Counted from the first letter of the stretch, positions 34,917-44,361 are shown. The stretch: DNA of 64,000 nucleotides from Gracilimonas sp040117685 (GCF_040117685.2 NZ_JBEDYP020000013.1:278588-342587), one strand, 5' to 3'. Notes: generated by a model not told the origin, from the sequence alone. Program-made: numbers and translations.

Positions 34917-35860
34917 TGGGCAGTTTATTCGATTTTATGCTCCCGGAGCTTAAATCTCCAATGACGGGAGCAAGTACCGATGCGCTGATGGCATTCATCC
35001 ACATCGTCAGTTTTATCCTTCTTGCCGGTGTTACCATTGCAATGATCTATTTTGCAATCAAGTACAAGCGCAAATCTGAAAATGATAAAACGCCGCTTAT
35101 CACTCACAACAACACGCTTGAAATTACCTGGTCGGTAATCCCTCTTTTATTAGTATTTGTTGTTTTTGGATGGGGATACAAAGGATGGCTGAATCTCAAA
35201 ACCGTACCCGATAACGCATACGAAATTCAGGTTTCAGCCTACAAATGGGGCTGGACCTTCAAATATGAAACCGGAGCACAGGTTGGTAATGAAGTTCATG
35301 TACCTGCAGGTCGGCCTGTTAAGTTGGTAATGCAGTCTCAGGATGTACTTCACTCCTTCTTTGTTCCCGACTACCGAATTAAGCAAGACGTACTGCCCAA
35401 CCGATACACTTATGTTTGGTTCCAGGCTGAAGAACCCGGTGAATCACAGGTTTTCTGTACTGAATATTGCGGTACCTCACACTCTGATATGTTGGCCAAA
35501 GTTATAGTGCACACCGAAGAAGACTTTGAAGCCTGGCTGGATGAGCAGGGAACCGGTGGCGGCGGAACTCCCGTGGAACGCGGTGAACAACTTGCTACTT
35601 TACAAGGTTGTGTAAGCTGTCACTCTATGGATGGCTCCGATGGTATCGGGCCAACCTGGCAAGGCCTCTGGGAACAAGAACGTAATTTTGATGACGGGAC
35701 TTCTGCAGTAGCCGATGCAAACTATATAAGAGAATCTATTCTGAATCCCGGCGACAAAATTGTTGAAGGATATCAAAACCAAATGGTTAGCTATGAGGGT
35801 CGACTAAGTGACGACGACATCTCCGACATTATTGAATACATTAAAACGTTAGAAGAATAA
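34916..35860 (+). CDS. coxB: Cytochrome c oxidase subunit II with fused cytochrome c (caa3 type)
   Basis: A 314-residue subunit II. Two membrane helices lie near residues 24-48 and 70-90. The CuA ligands are visible: His146, Cys181, Glu183, Cys185, His189 and Met192 (CTEYCGTSHSDM). A Gly-rich linker near 212-217 leads to a C-terminal cytochrome c with CVSCH at 232-236 and a probable distal Met290. This makes the enzyme a caa3 oxidase. The cytochrome domain shares GIGPTW, YIRESI and the closing YIK pattern with the second domain of ActE. The coxA gene starts 2 bp after the stop. Confidence 0.97.
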   Translation: MGSLFDFMLPELKSPMTGASTDALMAFIHIVSFILLAGVTIAMIYFAIKYKRKSENDKTPLITHNNTLEITWSVIPLLLVFVVFGWGYKGWLNLKTVPDNAYEIQVSAYKWGWTFKYETGAQVGNEVHVPAGRPVKLVMQSQDVLHSFFVPDYRIKQDVLPNRYTYVWFQAEEPGESQVFCTEYCGTSHSDMLAKVIVHTEEDFEAWLDEQGTGGGGTPVERGEQLATLQGCVSCHSMDGSDGIGPTWQGLWEQERNFDDGTSAVADANYIRESILNPGDKIVEGYQNQMVSYEGRLSDDDISDIIEYIKTLEE

Positions 35861-35861
35861 C

Positions 35862-37613
35862 ATGGCAACAGCTGAAGTAACACCTTCCTCTTCAGGGAAC
35901 GTACGAACATTAAAAGTTAAGCGGTTTAAGCCGTCCGAAGACCCGAAAAATACCTATCTGACCGACGAAAAAGGTCTGTGGGCCTGGATGACGACAGTAG
36001 ATCACAAGAAAATCGGACTTATGTATTTGGGTTCGGTTGCCTTATTCTTTCTGTTGGGTGGAGTGCTTGCTCTTTTATTAAGAACCGAGCTACTGACTCC
36101 TGCAAAAACGTTCATCGAAGCCGACACTTACAACCAGTTCTTTACCTTGCACGGTGCCATTATGGTATTCTTTGTGCTGGTTCCTTCGATACCGGCCGCA
36201 TTGGGTAACTTTGTGCTTCCCATGCAACTTGGAGCAAAGGATGTAGCCTTCCCGAGGCTGAACCTGGCCAGTTTCTACATTTATGTAGTTGGGGCAATAT
36301 TTACTTTCATCGCTCTTGCAAACAATGGCTTGGACACCGGGTGGACATTTTACACCCCATACAGTTCCGAATCCACATCCAGTGTAATTTGGGTAACGCT
36401 TGGAGTCTTTATACTTGGTTTCTCCTCTATTTTAACCGGTACGAACTTTATTTCCACCATCCACAAAATGAGAGCTCCCGGAATAACCTGGGGCAAGCTT
36501 CCGCTGAACATCTGGGCGCTGTATGCAACCAGTATTATCCAGGTATTGGCAACTCCGGTACTGGCTATTACTGTGCTTCTACTCACTATGGAGCGTACTT
36601 TGGGGATTGGGATTTTTGACCCGGCTCTTGGTGGTGACCCTGTGTTGTTCCAGCACTTCTTCTGGTTCTACTCTCACCCTGCCGTATATATCATGATTGT
36701 ACCGGGTTTTGGAATCATCTCTGAAGTAATTACCACATTCTCCAAAAAACACATCTTCGGATACTGGGCTATTGCACTTTCTTCTCTGGCCATTGCATTC
36801 ATCGGATTCCTCGTTTGGGGACACCACATGTTTACTTCCGGTCAGTCTGCTGTTGCGACTACGGTGTTCTCATTCCTGACCTTCCTTGTAGGTATCCCAA
36901 CAGGTATTAAGATTTTGAACTGGGTGGCTACCCTGTACAAAGGGTCTATTGAGATGAAAACCCCGATGCTCTATGTATTCATCTTCTTGTTCTTATTCTC
37001 CATTGGCGGTTTTACAGGAATTATGCTGGGTTCTCTCTCTGCCGATATTCACCTGCACGATACATACTACGTGGTTGCTCACTTTCACTATGTGATGATG
37101 GGTGGAACTCTTATTGCTCTGCTGGCCGGACTCCATTACTGGTGGCCAAAGATGACCGGCAAGATGTACAACGAATTTCAGGCAAAAATCGGGGCCGTGC
37201 TTATATTTATCGGCTTTAATGTAACCTTCCTCCCACAGTTTATTATGGGATCACAAGGAATGCCACGACGGTATTACAACTACATCGATCAGTTTACCAT
37301 TTTCCATCAAACCTCGACCATTGGATCATACATCCTTGGTGTTGGATTCCTGCTTATCGCGTATTACCTGATGAAGTCATTATTTACAGGTGAGAAAGCC
37401 GGATCTAACCCATGGGGTAGTCGTGGATTGGAATGGCAGGCAACATCACCGCCGGACTTTCACAACTTCGATCATACACCGGTTATTATTAACGGACCGT
37501 ATGATTATCACAAGCCGATGGAAGAATTCCAGCTTGGACTTGCGGACTCACACAATGGACACGACCCAAGTCACGATTCAATTGCTGCTAAACAGACAGC
37601 AGAATCCAACTAA
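35862..37613 (+). CDS. coxA: Cytochrome c oxidase subunit I, A2-type
   Basis: The 583-residue catalytic subunit, holding the low-spin haem and the haem-CuB site. Ligands and channel residues visible: His97 (low-spin haem), Asp127 at the D-channel mouth (GAKDVAFP), the active-site Tyr276/His272 pair in FWFYSHPAVYIMIVPGFG, His321-His322 (CuB), Lys350 of the K channel (IPTGIKILNW) and His407/His409. Helix VI has YSHPAVY in place of GHPEVY, so the usual Glu is missing and Tyr270-Ser271 take its place. This is the A2-type signature known from Rhodothermus marinus caa3. The C-terminal tail is His/Asp-rich. Confidence 0.97.
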   Translation: MATAEVTPSSSGNVRTLKVKRFKPSEDPKNTYLTDEKGLWAWMTTVDHKKIGLMYLGSVALFFLLGGVLALLLRTELLTPAKTFIEADTYNQFFTLHGAIMVFFVLVPSIPAALGNFVLPMQLGAKDVAFPRLNLASFYIYVVGAIFTFIALANNGLDTGWTFYTPYSSESTSSVIWVTLGVFILGFSSILTGTNFISTIHKMRAPGITWGKLPLNIWALYATSIIQVLATPVLAITVLLLTMERTLGIGIFDPALGGDPVLFQHFFWFYSHPAVYIMIVPGFGIISEVITTFSKKHIFGYWAIALSSLAIAFIGFLVWGHHMFTSGQSAVATTVFSFLTFLVGIPTGIKILNWVATLYKGSIEMKTPMLYVFIFLFLFSIGGFTGIMLGSLSADIHLHDTYYVVAHFHYVMMGGTLIALLAGLHYWWPKMTGKMYNEFQAKIGAVLIFIGFNVTFLPQFIMGSQGMPRRYYNYIDQFTIFHQTSTIGSYILGVGFLLIAYYLMKSLFTGEKAGSNPWGSRGLEWQATSPPDFHNFDHTPVIINGPYDYHKPMEEFQLGLADSHNGHDPSHDSIAAKQTAESN

Positions 37614-37648
37614 AAATTTAAATTCAAACAACACAACTCGGGAAGTAA

Positions 37649-38299
37649 ATGGCGAATCATTCGACTTCACACCCCTCACATGTGCAGCATCACTTTGTTG
37701 ACTCCGATCAGCAATTTGATACCGCAAAAATGGGTATGTGGGTGTTCTTGGTAAACGAAATCCTATTCTTTGGCGGATTATTCTGTGCTTATATCATCTA
37801 TAGAGCATGGTATCCTGAACTCTTCACGGAAGCAGCTCTTGAACTAAACACCTTTTGGGGTGCCGTTAACACGGTAGTGCTGATCGGTAGTAGTTTGACG
37901 GTAGCCATGGCCATACGTTCGGTACAAAAAGATCAGATCAAAGGACTCAAGATAAACCTGTTGATTACCATTGCTCTGGCCGTTGTCTTCATGGTGATTA
38001 AAGGCTTTGAGTACTCACACAAATTCCACCTTGGTATCTTCCCGGGCGAATTCTATACCTATGAAGGATTGGAACATGCACAGGCGGCTATTTTCTTCAG
38101 CATCTACTATATGCTGACCGGTGTTCACGCCCTTCACGTGTTAATCGGAATTGGTCTTATTTACTGGATTTACCTTCGTGCCAAGAAAGGCGAATTCAGC
38201 AGTGAGTATTATACCCCCGTTGAGATCACCGGCTTGTATTGGCACTTGGTTGACCTCATCTGGATATTCCTGTTTCCACTTCTCTACCTCATTGAATGA
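37649..38299 (+). CDS. coxC: Cytochrome c oxidase subunit III
   Basis: A 216-residue membrane protein with about five to six helices and the family motifs KMGMWVFLVNEILFFGGLFC (residues 26-45), FEYSHKFHLGIFPGEFYTYE near 111-130, YYMLTGVHALHVLIGIGLI near 151-169 and the closing GLYWHLVDLIWIFLFPLLYL. Subunit III stabilises subunit I and the proton uptake path. It follows coxA by 35 bp and precedes coxD by 43 bp. Confidence 0.95.
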   Translation: MANHSTSHPSHVQHHFVDSDQQFDTAKMGMWVFLVNEILFFGGLFCAYIIYRAWYPELFTEAALELNTFWGAVNTVVLIGSSLTVAMAIRSVQKDQIKGLKINLLITIALAVVFMVIKGFEYSHKFHLGIFPGEFYTYEGLEHAQAAIFFSIYYMLTGVHALHVLIGIGLIYWIYLRAKKGEFSSEYYTPVEITGLYWHLVDLIWIFLFPLLYLIE

Positions 38300-38342
38300 C
38301 AGAGATTGATATCATCACCAAAGAATATAGAATATAGATATT

Positions 38343-38660
38343 ATGAGCGAACATAATCACGAACATCACGTTTCTTCTGCAGGCCAGCTTTGGGCCGTCG
38401 GAACCGCACTATTAATATTGACCATCATCACCGTGGTATTGGCCAAATTTGTCGCCATCCCGCCTCCTTTTGATGTTGTTACAGCAATGGCTGTTGCACT
38501 GGTGAAGGCATTTTTAGTAGCTGCATTTTTCATGAACCTGTACTGGGATGTTAAATTCAATGCCATGCTGCTTATCATGGCCGTCTCCTTTTTCATTCTG
38601 ATGGTTGCCATCACCTTGTTGGACACCATGTACAGAAATGATGTAGTTCCTTCGTTTTAG
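38343..38660 (+). CDS. coxD: Cytochrome c oxidase subunit IV family protein
   Basis: A 105-residue protein with a His-rich N-terminus (EHNHEHHVS) and three hydrophobic helices near residues 14-36, 44-62 and 74-96 (VAIPPPFDVVTAMAVALVKA, then FLVAAFFMNLYWDVKF). This matches the prokaryotic COX4 family found as the last gene of caa3-type operons. A strong terminator lies 27 bp downstream, so this closes the respiratory operon. Confidence 0.9.
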   Translation: MSEHNHEHHVSSAGQLWAVGTALLILTIITVVLAKFVAIPPPFDVVTAMAVALVKAFLVAAFFMNLYWDVKFNAMLLIMAVSFFILMVAITLLDTMYRNDVVPSF

Positions 38661-38686
38661 ATAAAGGAACTTGTTAAATAATTTCG

Positions 38687-38722
38687 AAGCCTCGCACTAT
38701 TTAGTGCGAGGCTTTTTTTTTT
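38687..38722 (+). terminator. Strong intrinsic terminator of the act-cox operon
   Basis: Perfect 13-bp arms AAGCCTCGCACTA (38687-38699) and TAGTGCGAGGCTT (38702-38714) with a minimal loop run directly into about ten T. It lies 27 bp after the coxD stop codon. Confidence 0.9.
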
Positions 38723-38874
38723 GTTTAATCACATCGATTTATAACGTATGGGCACAAAATCTTGTGTCCCTGCGTTATTCCAATAATTCATTTTTTAACC
38801 TTGTAAATAAAGGTAGCCCATTCTGAATACTCTTCGCTGATTGTTATATTCGGATTCAACCAAAAACATTGTAC

Positions 38875-39750
38875 ATGAGCTTATCAAAAACCACTTTTGG
38901 ATCCTTTGAACTGTATACCATCGAAACGGGAGATTTCCGCTTAGACGGCGGCGCTATGTTTGGGGTAGTTCCCAAGACATTATGGTCGCGGGGATTGCCG
39001 GCAGATGAAAAGAACCGCATCCCAATGACGATGCGCTGTCTCTTGATCAAATCCAAAAACACGGGTAAGCTTTACCTTATTGACAACGGTGCCGGGACCA
39101 AGTTCAACGAAAAAATGGAGAATATTTACCAGCTTGATTACAGCGACAAGAACCTGGAGAATTCATTTAGGCATCATGGTTTTTCCTTTGACGATGTAAC
39201 CGACATCATTTTTACGCACCTTCATTTTGATCACTGCGGAGGAAGTAGTTTTTATAATGAAGACGAGGAACTGGAATTAACTTTCCCCAATGCAAACTAC
39301 CATATAGTGAAAAAGCACTGGGAGAATGCAACGAACCCCAATGCACGTGAGAAAGCCAGTTTTCTTCCTGAAAACATTGAACCGCTTAAGGAATCCGGAA
39401 AGCTGAATTTAGTGGAGGAGAATCACGAGTATGAACCCGGACTTTCAGCGATCAATGTGGACGGACATACCATAGGACAACAGTTACCCAAAATTGAAAA
39501 CGGAGAGGATTCCATTGTTTTTGTAGCCGACCTGTTGCCTACCCATGTTCATCTTCCCCTTCCCTGGGTGATGGGATATGACATGTATCCGGTTCAAACG
39601 CTGAGTGAAAAAGATGCGTTTTTGAAAAAAGCAGCGGAGCATAATTGGATGCTGTATTTAGAGCATGATGCCCATCAGGAAATCATCCGAGTTCAGCAGA
39701 AAGACGGACGGTTTTCGGTAGCTGATAATCTGACCCTGAATGACCTCTGA
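38875..39750 (+). CDS. MBL-fold metallo-hydrolase
   Basis: A 291-residue protein of the metallo-beta-lactamase fold. The ATG at 38875 is preferred to a TTG two codons upstream. The zinc signature FTHLHFDHCGGSS lies near residues 117-129; further ligands are expected in VDGHTIGQQLP near 197-207 and VADLLPTHVHLP near 219-230. The layout resembles quorum-quenching lactonase-like or glyoxalase-II-like hydrolases, with a KKHWENATNPNAREKAS insert as in the AttM/AhlD-like branch. The substrate cannot be named from sequence. It stands alone after the oxidase terminator and before the DUF4175-like gene (60-bp gap). Confidence 0.9.
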   Translation: MSLSKTTFGSFELYTIETGDFRLDGGAMFGVVPKTLWSRGLPADEKNRIPMTMRCLLIKSKNTGKLYLIDNGAGTKFNEKMENIYQLDYSDKNLENSFRHHGFSFDDVTDIIFTHLHFDHCGGSSFYNEDEELELTFPNANYHIVKKHWENATNPNAREKASFLPENIEPLKESGKLNLVEENHEYEPGLSAINVDGHTIGQQLPKIENGEDSIVFVADLLPTHVHLPLPWVMGYDMYPVQTLSEKDAFLKKAAEHNWMLYLEHDAHQEIIRVQQKDGRFSVADNLTLNDL

Positions 39751-39810
39751 CTGCAATAAATAGCACCGAAGGAAGTTTTTATCACACACTTCTCTTTCTT
39801 ATAGTAGCAC

Positions 39811-42800
39811 ATGGCAAAAACCAACAAGAAAACATCCGGTCAAAAAGTTGAAGCACTCCTCAGGGAGGCTTATCAAGCTGCTCAGTCTAAACAAAAGCTG
39901 AGTTTGTTGTTGCGATCCGCTTTGATTTTACTTGCCGGTTGCACCGCTTTTATTATTACTGAACATGTACTTTACCTTTCTGCTGCTACCAAATCCGTAA
40001 TTTTGGGTGTGCTGCTTACTGCCGCAGCTTTTTCTTTTTGGAAAAGTTTTAGCAGTTCAAGCCCAACAAGCTTCAGAGAATTTTACCGCACGTTTAGTCG
40101 GAAAAGCAACTTTCCGGAGCTTAAGGATACTCTTGATTTAGAAAAATCATCTTCAGGAAATCCTGCTTTGGTGGATGCCGCTATCCTTCAAAACCTGGGT
40201 AAAATTGAAACTCAGCGACTTCAGGATACTTTGACCGCTTATACAAAGAACTCTGACAGTTATAAAAGTTATTCGCGTTTACTCACACTTTCTATCGCCA
40301 CAGTGTTAGTGCTTGGAATCACCGCTTTTAATTTCAATTCAGCTGCTCAGCGAACTCTTGCGTTCTGGGAATCCTATTCCAAACCTAATCCTTTTTTATA
40401 TACTGTGAATCCGGGTGATGTGACCGTAGAACAGGGAAGTCCCTTTCAGGTAGAGATACAATTCACCGGCGACCTAATCCCCAGAGAGGTAAGTCTGCGC
40501 ATTAAAACATCGGTTGAAGAGGAATTCAGAACCCGGGCCATGGAAACTTCCGGCACGTATTTCCGGTCAATTCCTCAGGATCTTAATAACGACATGCAGT
40601 ACTACGTGGAAATGGATGGCTACCGAAGTGAACTGTTTACCGCTGATGTTCAGTTACGTCCGCGGTTTAGTGAATTACAGGCAACCGTCATCCCGCCGGA
40701 ATACACCAAACTTGATTCATCCATCATCTCCTACCCCATTTCACAGCTCAGAGCATATGAAGGTTCAACCGTAAAATTATCCGGAGAGCTAAATAAAATG
40801 GCCTCTTTCCTTCAGATGTACACCTCTGCTGAACTTTTGGATTTATTTGTGGAAACAGACAGTACGTTCAGTTATGAAATTGAGGTAACCCAACCCGATA
40901 CCCTCCGGTTTTATATTGAAGATGAAAGTGGCCTGACGAATCAAAATCCATTTCAGATTATAGTAGCGCCACAGGCAGATGAATACCCTCTTGTAGAGTT
41001 GCTGGAACCGGAAGAATCCATTCAGGAAGTAAATCCCACTAACCTTGAGCTTCTGTACAGGGCAACCGACGATTTTGGTTTGACTTCTGCACGGCTCAAT
41101 TATGAACTCAGGCAGGCTTATGTAGAAGAACCTGTCACCGGCTCCCTCCCTCTGAATAAGCCGCAGGAAGGTGTTATTCAGCCCTATATATGGGATCTTC
41201 AACCTTTTGAGCTGAAACCCCAAGATGAACTTACTTTCTGGATCTCTGCCAGCGACAATGACAGCTATAATGGTTTTAAAGCATCCGATTCCCGAAAACT
41301 CACCCTCACAGTTCCCTCTCTGGTAGACTATTTTGAAGACGTAGATAAAAAAGAAGACGATGTGGAATCCGAGCTGGAAGATATATCGAAGTCGTTTCAA
41401 GAAACGCAGCGACAGTACCAGGAATTCAAAGAAAGGATGAAGGATAATCCTGAAAATCCCGGATATGAAGAGAAGCGGGAACTGGAACAGGTTCAAAAAC
41501 AACAGGAAGAAGTTCAGAAGAAAATTGATGAGCTGAATAAAAAGTTTGAAGAGCTCAAAGATGAAATGAGCAGGGACAATATGCTTTCTGAAGAAACGCA
41601 GAGGGCCTATGATGAGCTTCAAAAACTGATGGAGGAAATTGATGACCCTGCCTTCCGGGAAGCCATGGAGAAATTGCAGGAACAACTGGGGCAAATGAAC
41701 CCGGAGCAGCTTCGACAAGCCATGGAGAATCTCGAGTTTAACGAGGAACTGTATCGGGAGCGACTGGAACGGACCGTCGAACTTTTCAAGCAACTGAAAC
41801 TGAACTCTGATCTCGATAAGCTGGCGAAGTCTTTCGAAGACATGGCCCGCAAAGAAGAAGAACGTACTCAGAATGATGAAAATAATGCACCTGAAGCAGC
41901 TCAAAACCAGGAGCAACAACTTGAGCAATCTCTAAAAGAAAATGAAAAGCTTAAGAATCAGGTAGATTCCCTATCCAATAACACTTCAGAAAAAAACGAG
42001 AAAGCCATCAATGAATTCCAGGAAGAAACCCGACAGGACCTGGAACAATTGAGTGAAGACTTAAAGGAAGAGATTGAATCAGGAGAGCAAGGAGAGCAAG
42101 GAGAGCAAGGAGAGCAAGGAGAGCAAGGAGAGCAAGGAGAGCAAGGAGAGCAAGGAGAGCAAAATACCGAACAAAGCCAGCAGAACAATCAGAGTCAGTC
42201 ACAGAATCAACAAAACAATCGGCAACAGAAATACGAGCAGCTGGCCAAGAATACCCGAAGTATGATGCAGAACATGGGTCAGCAGCAAATGAACATTAAC
42301 ATTGCCGGGTTGCAGTATGTGCTGTATTCGCTCCTGAATTTATCGTTGGAGCAGGAAGATTTAACCACTTTGGCTTCAGCAACCGAGAATCGAAGTCAGG
42401 CTTACGTTAACTATGCCCGGAACCAGCGAAATGTAGAAGAGATTTTCAAAGCCGTCTCAGATTCCTTGTTTCAACTTTCGGCCGACATCCCCCAGTTTTC
42501 CAACCAAATCAACAGGAAGAAACTGGAAGTTGAAAAACGTCTTCAACGATCCCTGGAACAGATGTCAGAGCGAAATCGAAGTCAGTCGTCGGTAGCATCC
42601 CGTCAGGCTTTGGGCGGTATCAACGACATTTCATTTATGATTGCAAACCTGCTGGAACAGCTTCAGAACTCCCAAAGCGGAGGAGGCGGAGGCGGGATGA
42701 GCATGCAACAAATGATGGAACAGCTGCAGCAATCCGGGCAAATGCAGCAGCAGTTGAACCAACAGCTGCAGGATATCATCAACGATATGCAGGGGGAGCG

Positions 42801-43266
42801 ACTCAACCAAAACCAGATGGAGCGACTCAACCAAATCGCCAGGCAGCAAAACCGAATTCGCAAACAACTCCAGGAGCTGCAGCAGCAAGGCGAGATGGAC
42901 GGAGATCGGATTGGCAGCGAGCTTGAACGCATGATTGAAGACATGGAAGATACCATCAACGACCTGCGAGGCGGTTCTGCTGACCCAACCATGGTAGAAA
43001 GACAACAGAATATTTTATCACGCATGTTACAGGCTGAGCAAGCTATGCAGGAACGAGGTGAAGAAGAAAAACGCGAAGGGAATTTAGCTCAGGAGTATGA
43101 GCAACCCAGCCCTCCTGAAATGACGCTTGAAGAGCTACAAAAAGAAATCAGAAATCGCCTTAACGACCCAAACTTCACTAAATACTCACCGGACTATCAG
43201 CGACTGATTGAAAACTACTTTGAGCTGTTGAAACGCCTTCAGGAACAGCAGGAAAGTATCAATTGA
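39811..43266 (+). CDS. Giant DUF4175-like membrane protein with coiled coils and Gln/Glu-rich repeats
   Basis: A 1151-residue protein. Two hydrophobic segments lie near residues 29-70 and another near 155-175, followed by an extracytoplasmic beta-rich domain (VNPGDVTVEQGSPFQVEIQF and onward to about residue 500). The remainder is long coiled coil and low complexity rich in Glu, Gln and Asn. This includes nine perfect Gly-Glu-Gln units at about residues 758-784 and a Gly-rich patch (SGGGGGGMSMQQ) near 952-963. The overall plan fits the DUF4175-like proteins of Bacteroidota; their role is unknown. A BatA-like VWA protein and other small genes follow on the opposite strand, not in its operon. 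Confidence 0.8.
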   Translation: MAKTNKKTSGQKVEALLREAYQAAQSKQKLSLLLRSALILLAGCTAFIITEHVLYLSAATKSVILGVLLTAAAFSFWKSFSSSSPTSFREFYRTFSRKSNFPELKDTLDLEKSSSGNPALVDAAILQNLGKIETQRLQDTLTAYTKNSDSYKSYSRLLTLSIATVLVLGITAFNFNSAAQRTLAFWESYSKPNPFLYTVNPGDVTVEQGSPFQVEIQFTGDLIPREVSLRIKTSVEEEFRTRAMETSGTYFRSIPQDLNNDMQYYVEMDGYRSELFTADVQLRPRFSELQATVIPPEYTKLDSSIISYPISQLRAYEGSTVKLSGELNKMASFLQMYTSAELLDLFVETDSTFSYEIEVTQPDTLRFYIEDESGLTNQNPFQIIVAPQADEYPLVELLEPEESIQEVNPTNLELLYRATDDFGLTSARLNYELRQAYVEEPVTGSLPLNKPQEGVIQPYIWDLQPFELKPQDELTFWISASDNDSYNGFKASDSRKLTLTVPSLVDYFEDVDKKEDDVESELEDISKSFQETQRQYQEFKERMKDNPENPGYEEKRELEQVQKQQEEVQKKIDELNKKFEELKDEMSRDNMLSEETQRAYDELQKLMEEIDDPAFREAMEKLQEQLGQMNPEQLRQAMENLEFNEELYRERLERTVELFKQLKLNSDLDKLAKSFEDMARKEEERTQNDENNAPEAAQNQEQQLEQSLKENEKLKNQVDSLSNNTSEKNEKAINEFQEETRQDLEQLSEDLKEEIESGEQGEQGEQGEQGEQGEQGEQGEQGEQNTEQSQQNNQSQSQNQQNNRQQKYEQLAKNTRSMMQNMGQQQMNINIAGLQYVLYSLLNLSLEQEDLTTLASATENRSQAYVNYARNQRNVEEIFKAVSDSLFQLSADIPQFSNQINRKKLEVEKRLQRSLEQMSERNRSQSSVASRQALGGINDISFMIANLLEQLQNSQSGGGGGGMSMQQMMEQLQQSGQMQQQLNQQLQDIINDMQGERLNQNQMERLNQIARQQNRIRKQLQELQQQGEMDGDRIGSELERMIEDMEDTINDLRGGSADPTMVERQQNILSRMLQAEQAMQERGEEEKREGNLAQEYEQPSPPEMTLEELQKEIRNRLNDPNFTKYSPDYQRLIENYFELLKRLQEQQESIN
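42082..42162 (+). repeat. Nine perfect 9-bp tandem repeats encoding (GEQ)9
   Basis: The unit GGAGAGCAA occurs nine times without a single change and is in frame with the DUF4175-like gene, encoding Gly-Glu-Gln each time. Copy-number change by slippage would alter protein length by three residues per unit without breaking the frame. The identity of the copies at DNA level, despite synonymous freedom, points to recent expansion. Confidence 0.95.
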
Positions 43267-43570
43267 TCCTCTCATTTATAATGACAGTCATTCCCCAGCG
43301 AAAGCCGGAATCTTTATGTTTTAATAAGATGAGGTGTTTTTCAATACCAATAAAGGAGATCAGCATTTTCCTTTTAACCTTGATTGATAGGATTATAGGA
43401 TTCCCCTGATTTTGCTGACTTAATCCTTCAAATCCTCGAATCATGAAAATCATGGTTCAAACCTCCATCCTCGTCATTCCTGCGCAGGCAGGAATCCGGA
43501 TATAATTGCAGCATATTAGTTACTGTCATTACCTCAAGGCTATGGGCAGCCCTAAAACGACTTAATACGC
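43267..43570. repeat. Intergenic repeats between the DUF4175-like gene and the HAD gene
   Basis: No gene is seen in this 304-bp convergent gap. It holds a GTCATTCC...CGGAATC element (43287-43313) and a large imperfect inverted repeat starting AACCTTGATTG and ending CATGGTTC (43376-43460). A second, shorter palindromic GTCATTCC element with arms around TGCGCAGGCA follows (43472-43500). All belong to families repeated at 46-55 kb. They may also act as bidirectional terminators. Confidence 0.7.
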
Positions 43571-44329
43571 TTATGAAGCAGAAACCAAGCTCTTATTGTA
43601 AGCGATGAGCTCTTCAAAAGCTTCCAGAACGCCTTCGGTTGTTTCCTTTGTAACCTGATCGACAGCATCTTTTACAAACGACTTGGCATTAACGGGAGCA
43701 AAGGATTTTCCTACAATTTCCAGTCCCGGCATGTCTCCGCTGCTATCCCCGATGTATGCGACTTCATTCAGATCAATTTCAAGAAGTTCACAGAGTAAGC
43801 GGATTCCTACACCTTTGTTCGCTTTTTTCAGAATGATGTTCACCGATATATCCGTAGCATGGACTTCGAACATGGGATATCGCTCAGGTACATAATTCAA
43901 CACTTCCTGATGCATGAGGGCAACCTTTGACGGATCGGGGTTTACCAAACCAACGTCAGTATATTTGGCGAACTCCGGATACGTGCCTTTGTAATTCTTG
44001 ACCAGTGTACCGTTGATCCAGTCCTGGATTTCTGCAACAGCTGCTTTGGCTTCATCATCAAAATGAGGATTCCAGGTAATCTCGTTGGTATTGAAATCAT
44101 ACATTCCCCCTCCGCTTTCAAAAACCATGGGAATGTTCACATCCAGCCACTGGGCTACGCATTCTACATAAGGGAAAGGACGACCGGAACAGATGGTCAG
44201 GGCCGGTATTTCCTCCTCTTCCCTGCTTCGTTGGTTGAGTTCCTTAATCTTCGATACTGCATCCCAATTTGGACTTACAAAAGGATGAGAAATACAGCCG
44301 TCTAAATCAGTGATGAAAAGCTTAATCAT
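43571..44329 (-). CDS. HAD-superfamily phosphatase (Cof/IIB-like)
   Basis: A 252-residue haloacid-dehalogenase-type hydrolase. Motif I is FITDLDGCIS (residues 5-14), motif II the TICSGRPFPY segment near 46-55, and motif IV GDSSGDMPGLEIVGKSFAP near 196-214, with Lys of motif III in KKANKGVGI. The cap region between motifs II and III marks the class II group, whose members dephosphorylate sugar phosphates or nucleotides. It precedes the polysaccharide locus and lies downstream of a cupin gene (32-bp gap), so a sugar-phosphate substrate is plausible but unproven. Confidence 0.88.
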   Translation of the reverse strand: MIKLFITDLDGCISHPFVSPNWDAVSKIKELNQRSREEEEIPALTICSGRPFPYVECVAQWLDVNIPMVFESGGGMYDFNTNEITWNPHFDDEAKAAVAEIQDWINGTLVKNYKGTYPEFAKYTDVGLVNPDPSKVALMHQEVLNYVPERYPMFEVHATDISVNIILKKANKGVGIRLLCELLEIDLNEVAYIGDSSGDMPGLEIVGKSFAPVNAKSFVKDAVDQVTKETTEGVLEAFEELIAYNKSLVSAS

Positions 44330-44361
44330 ATATTTTTGAATGAATAGTTTTAGAAAATTAC

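Noticed and set aside
25530..38660. Possible frameshift between actD and actE because their frames overlap
   Set aside because: The overlap is only 8 bp and contains a proper ATG followed by a signal sequence, so it is ordinary translational coupling.
40843..41928. A 361-codon open frame on the minus strand inside the DUF4175-like gene
   Set aside because: It is antisense to a well-supported coding frame, is composed largely of Leu/Phe/Ile from complementing Glu/Lys codons and has no start region or homologue pattern.
42082..42162. Tandem repeat as a possible CRISPR or direct-repeat array
   Set aside because: Units of 9 bp without spacers, in frame with a gene, are a coding repeat and not a CRISPR array. 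No spaced repeats were found elsewhere.
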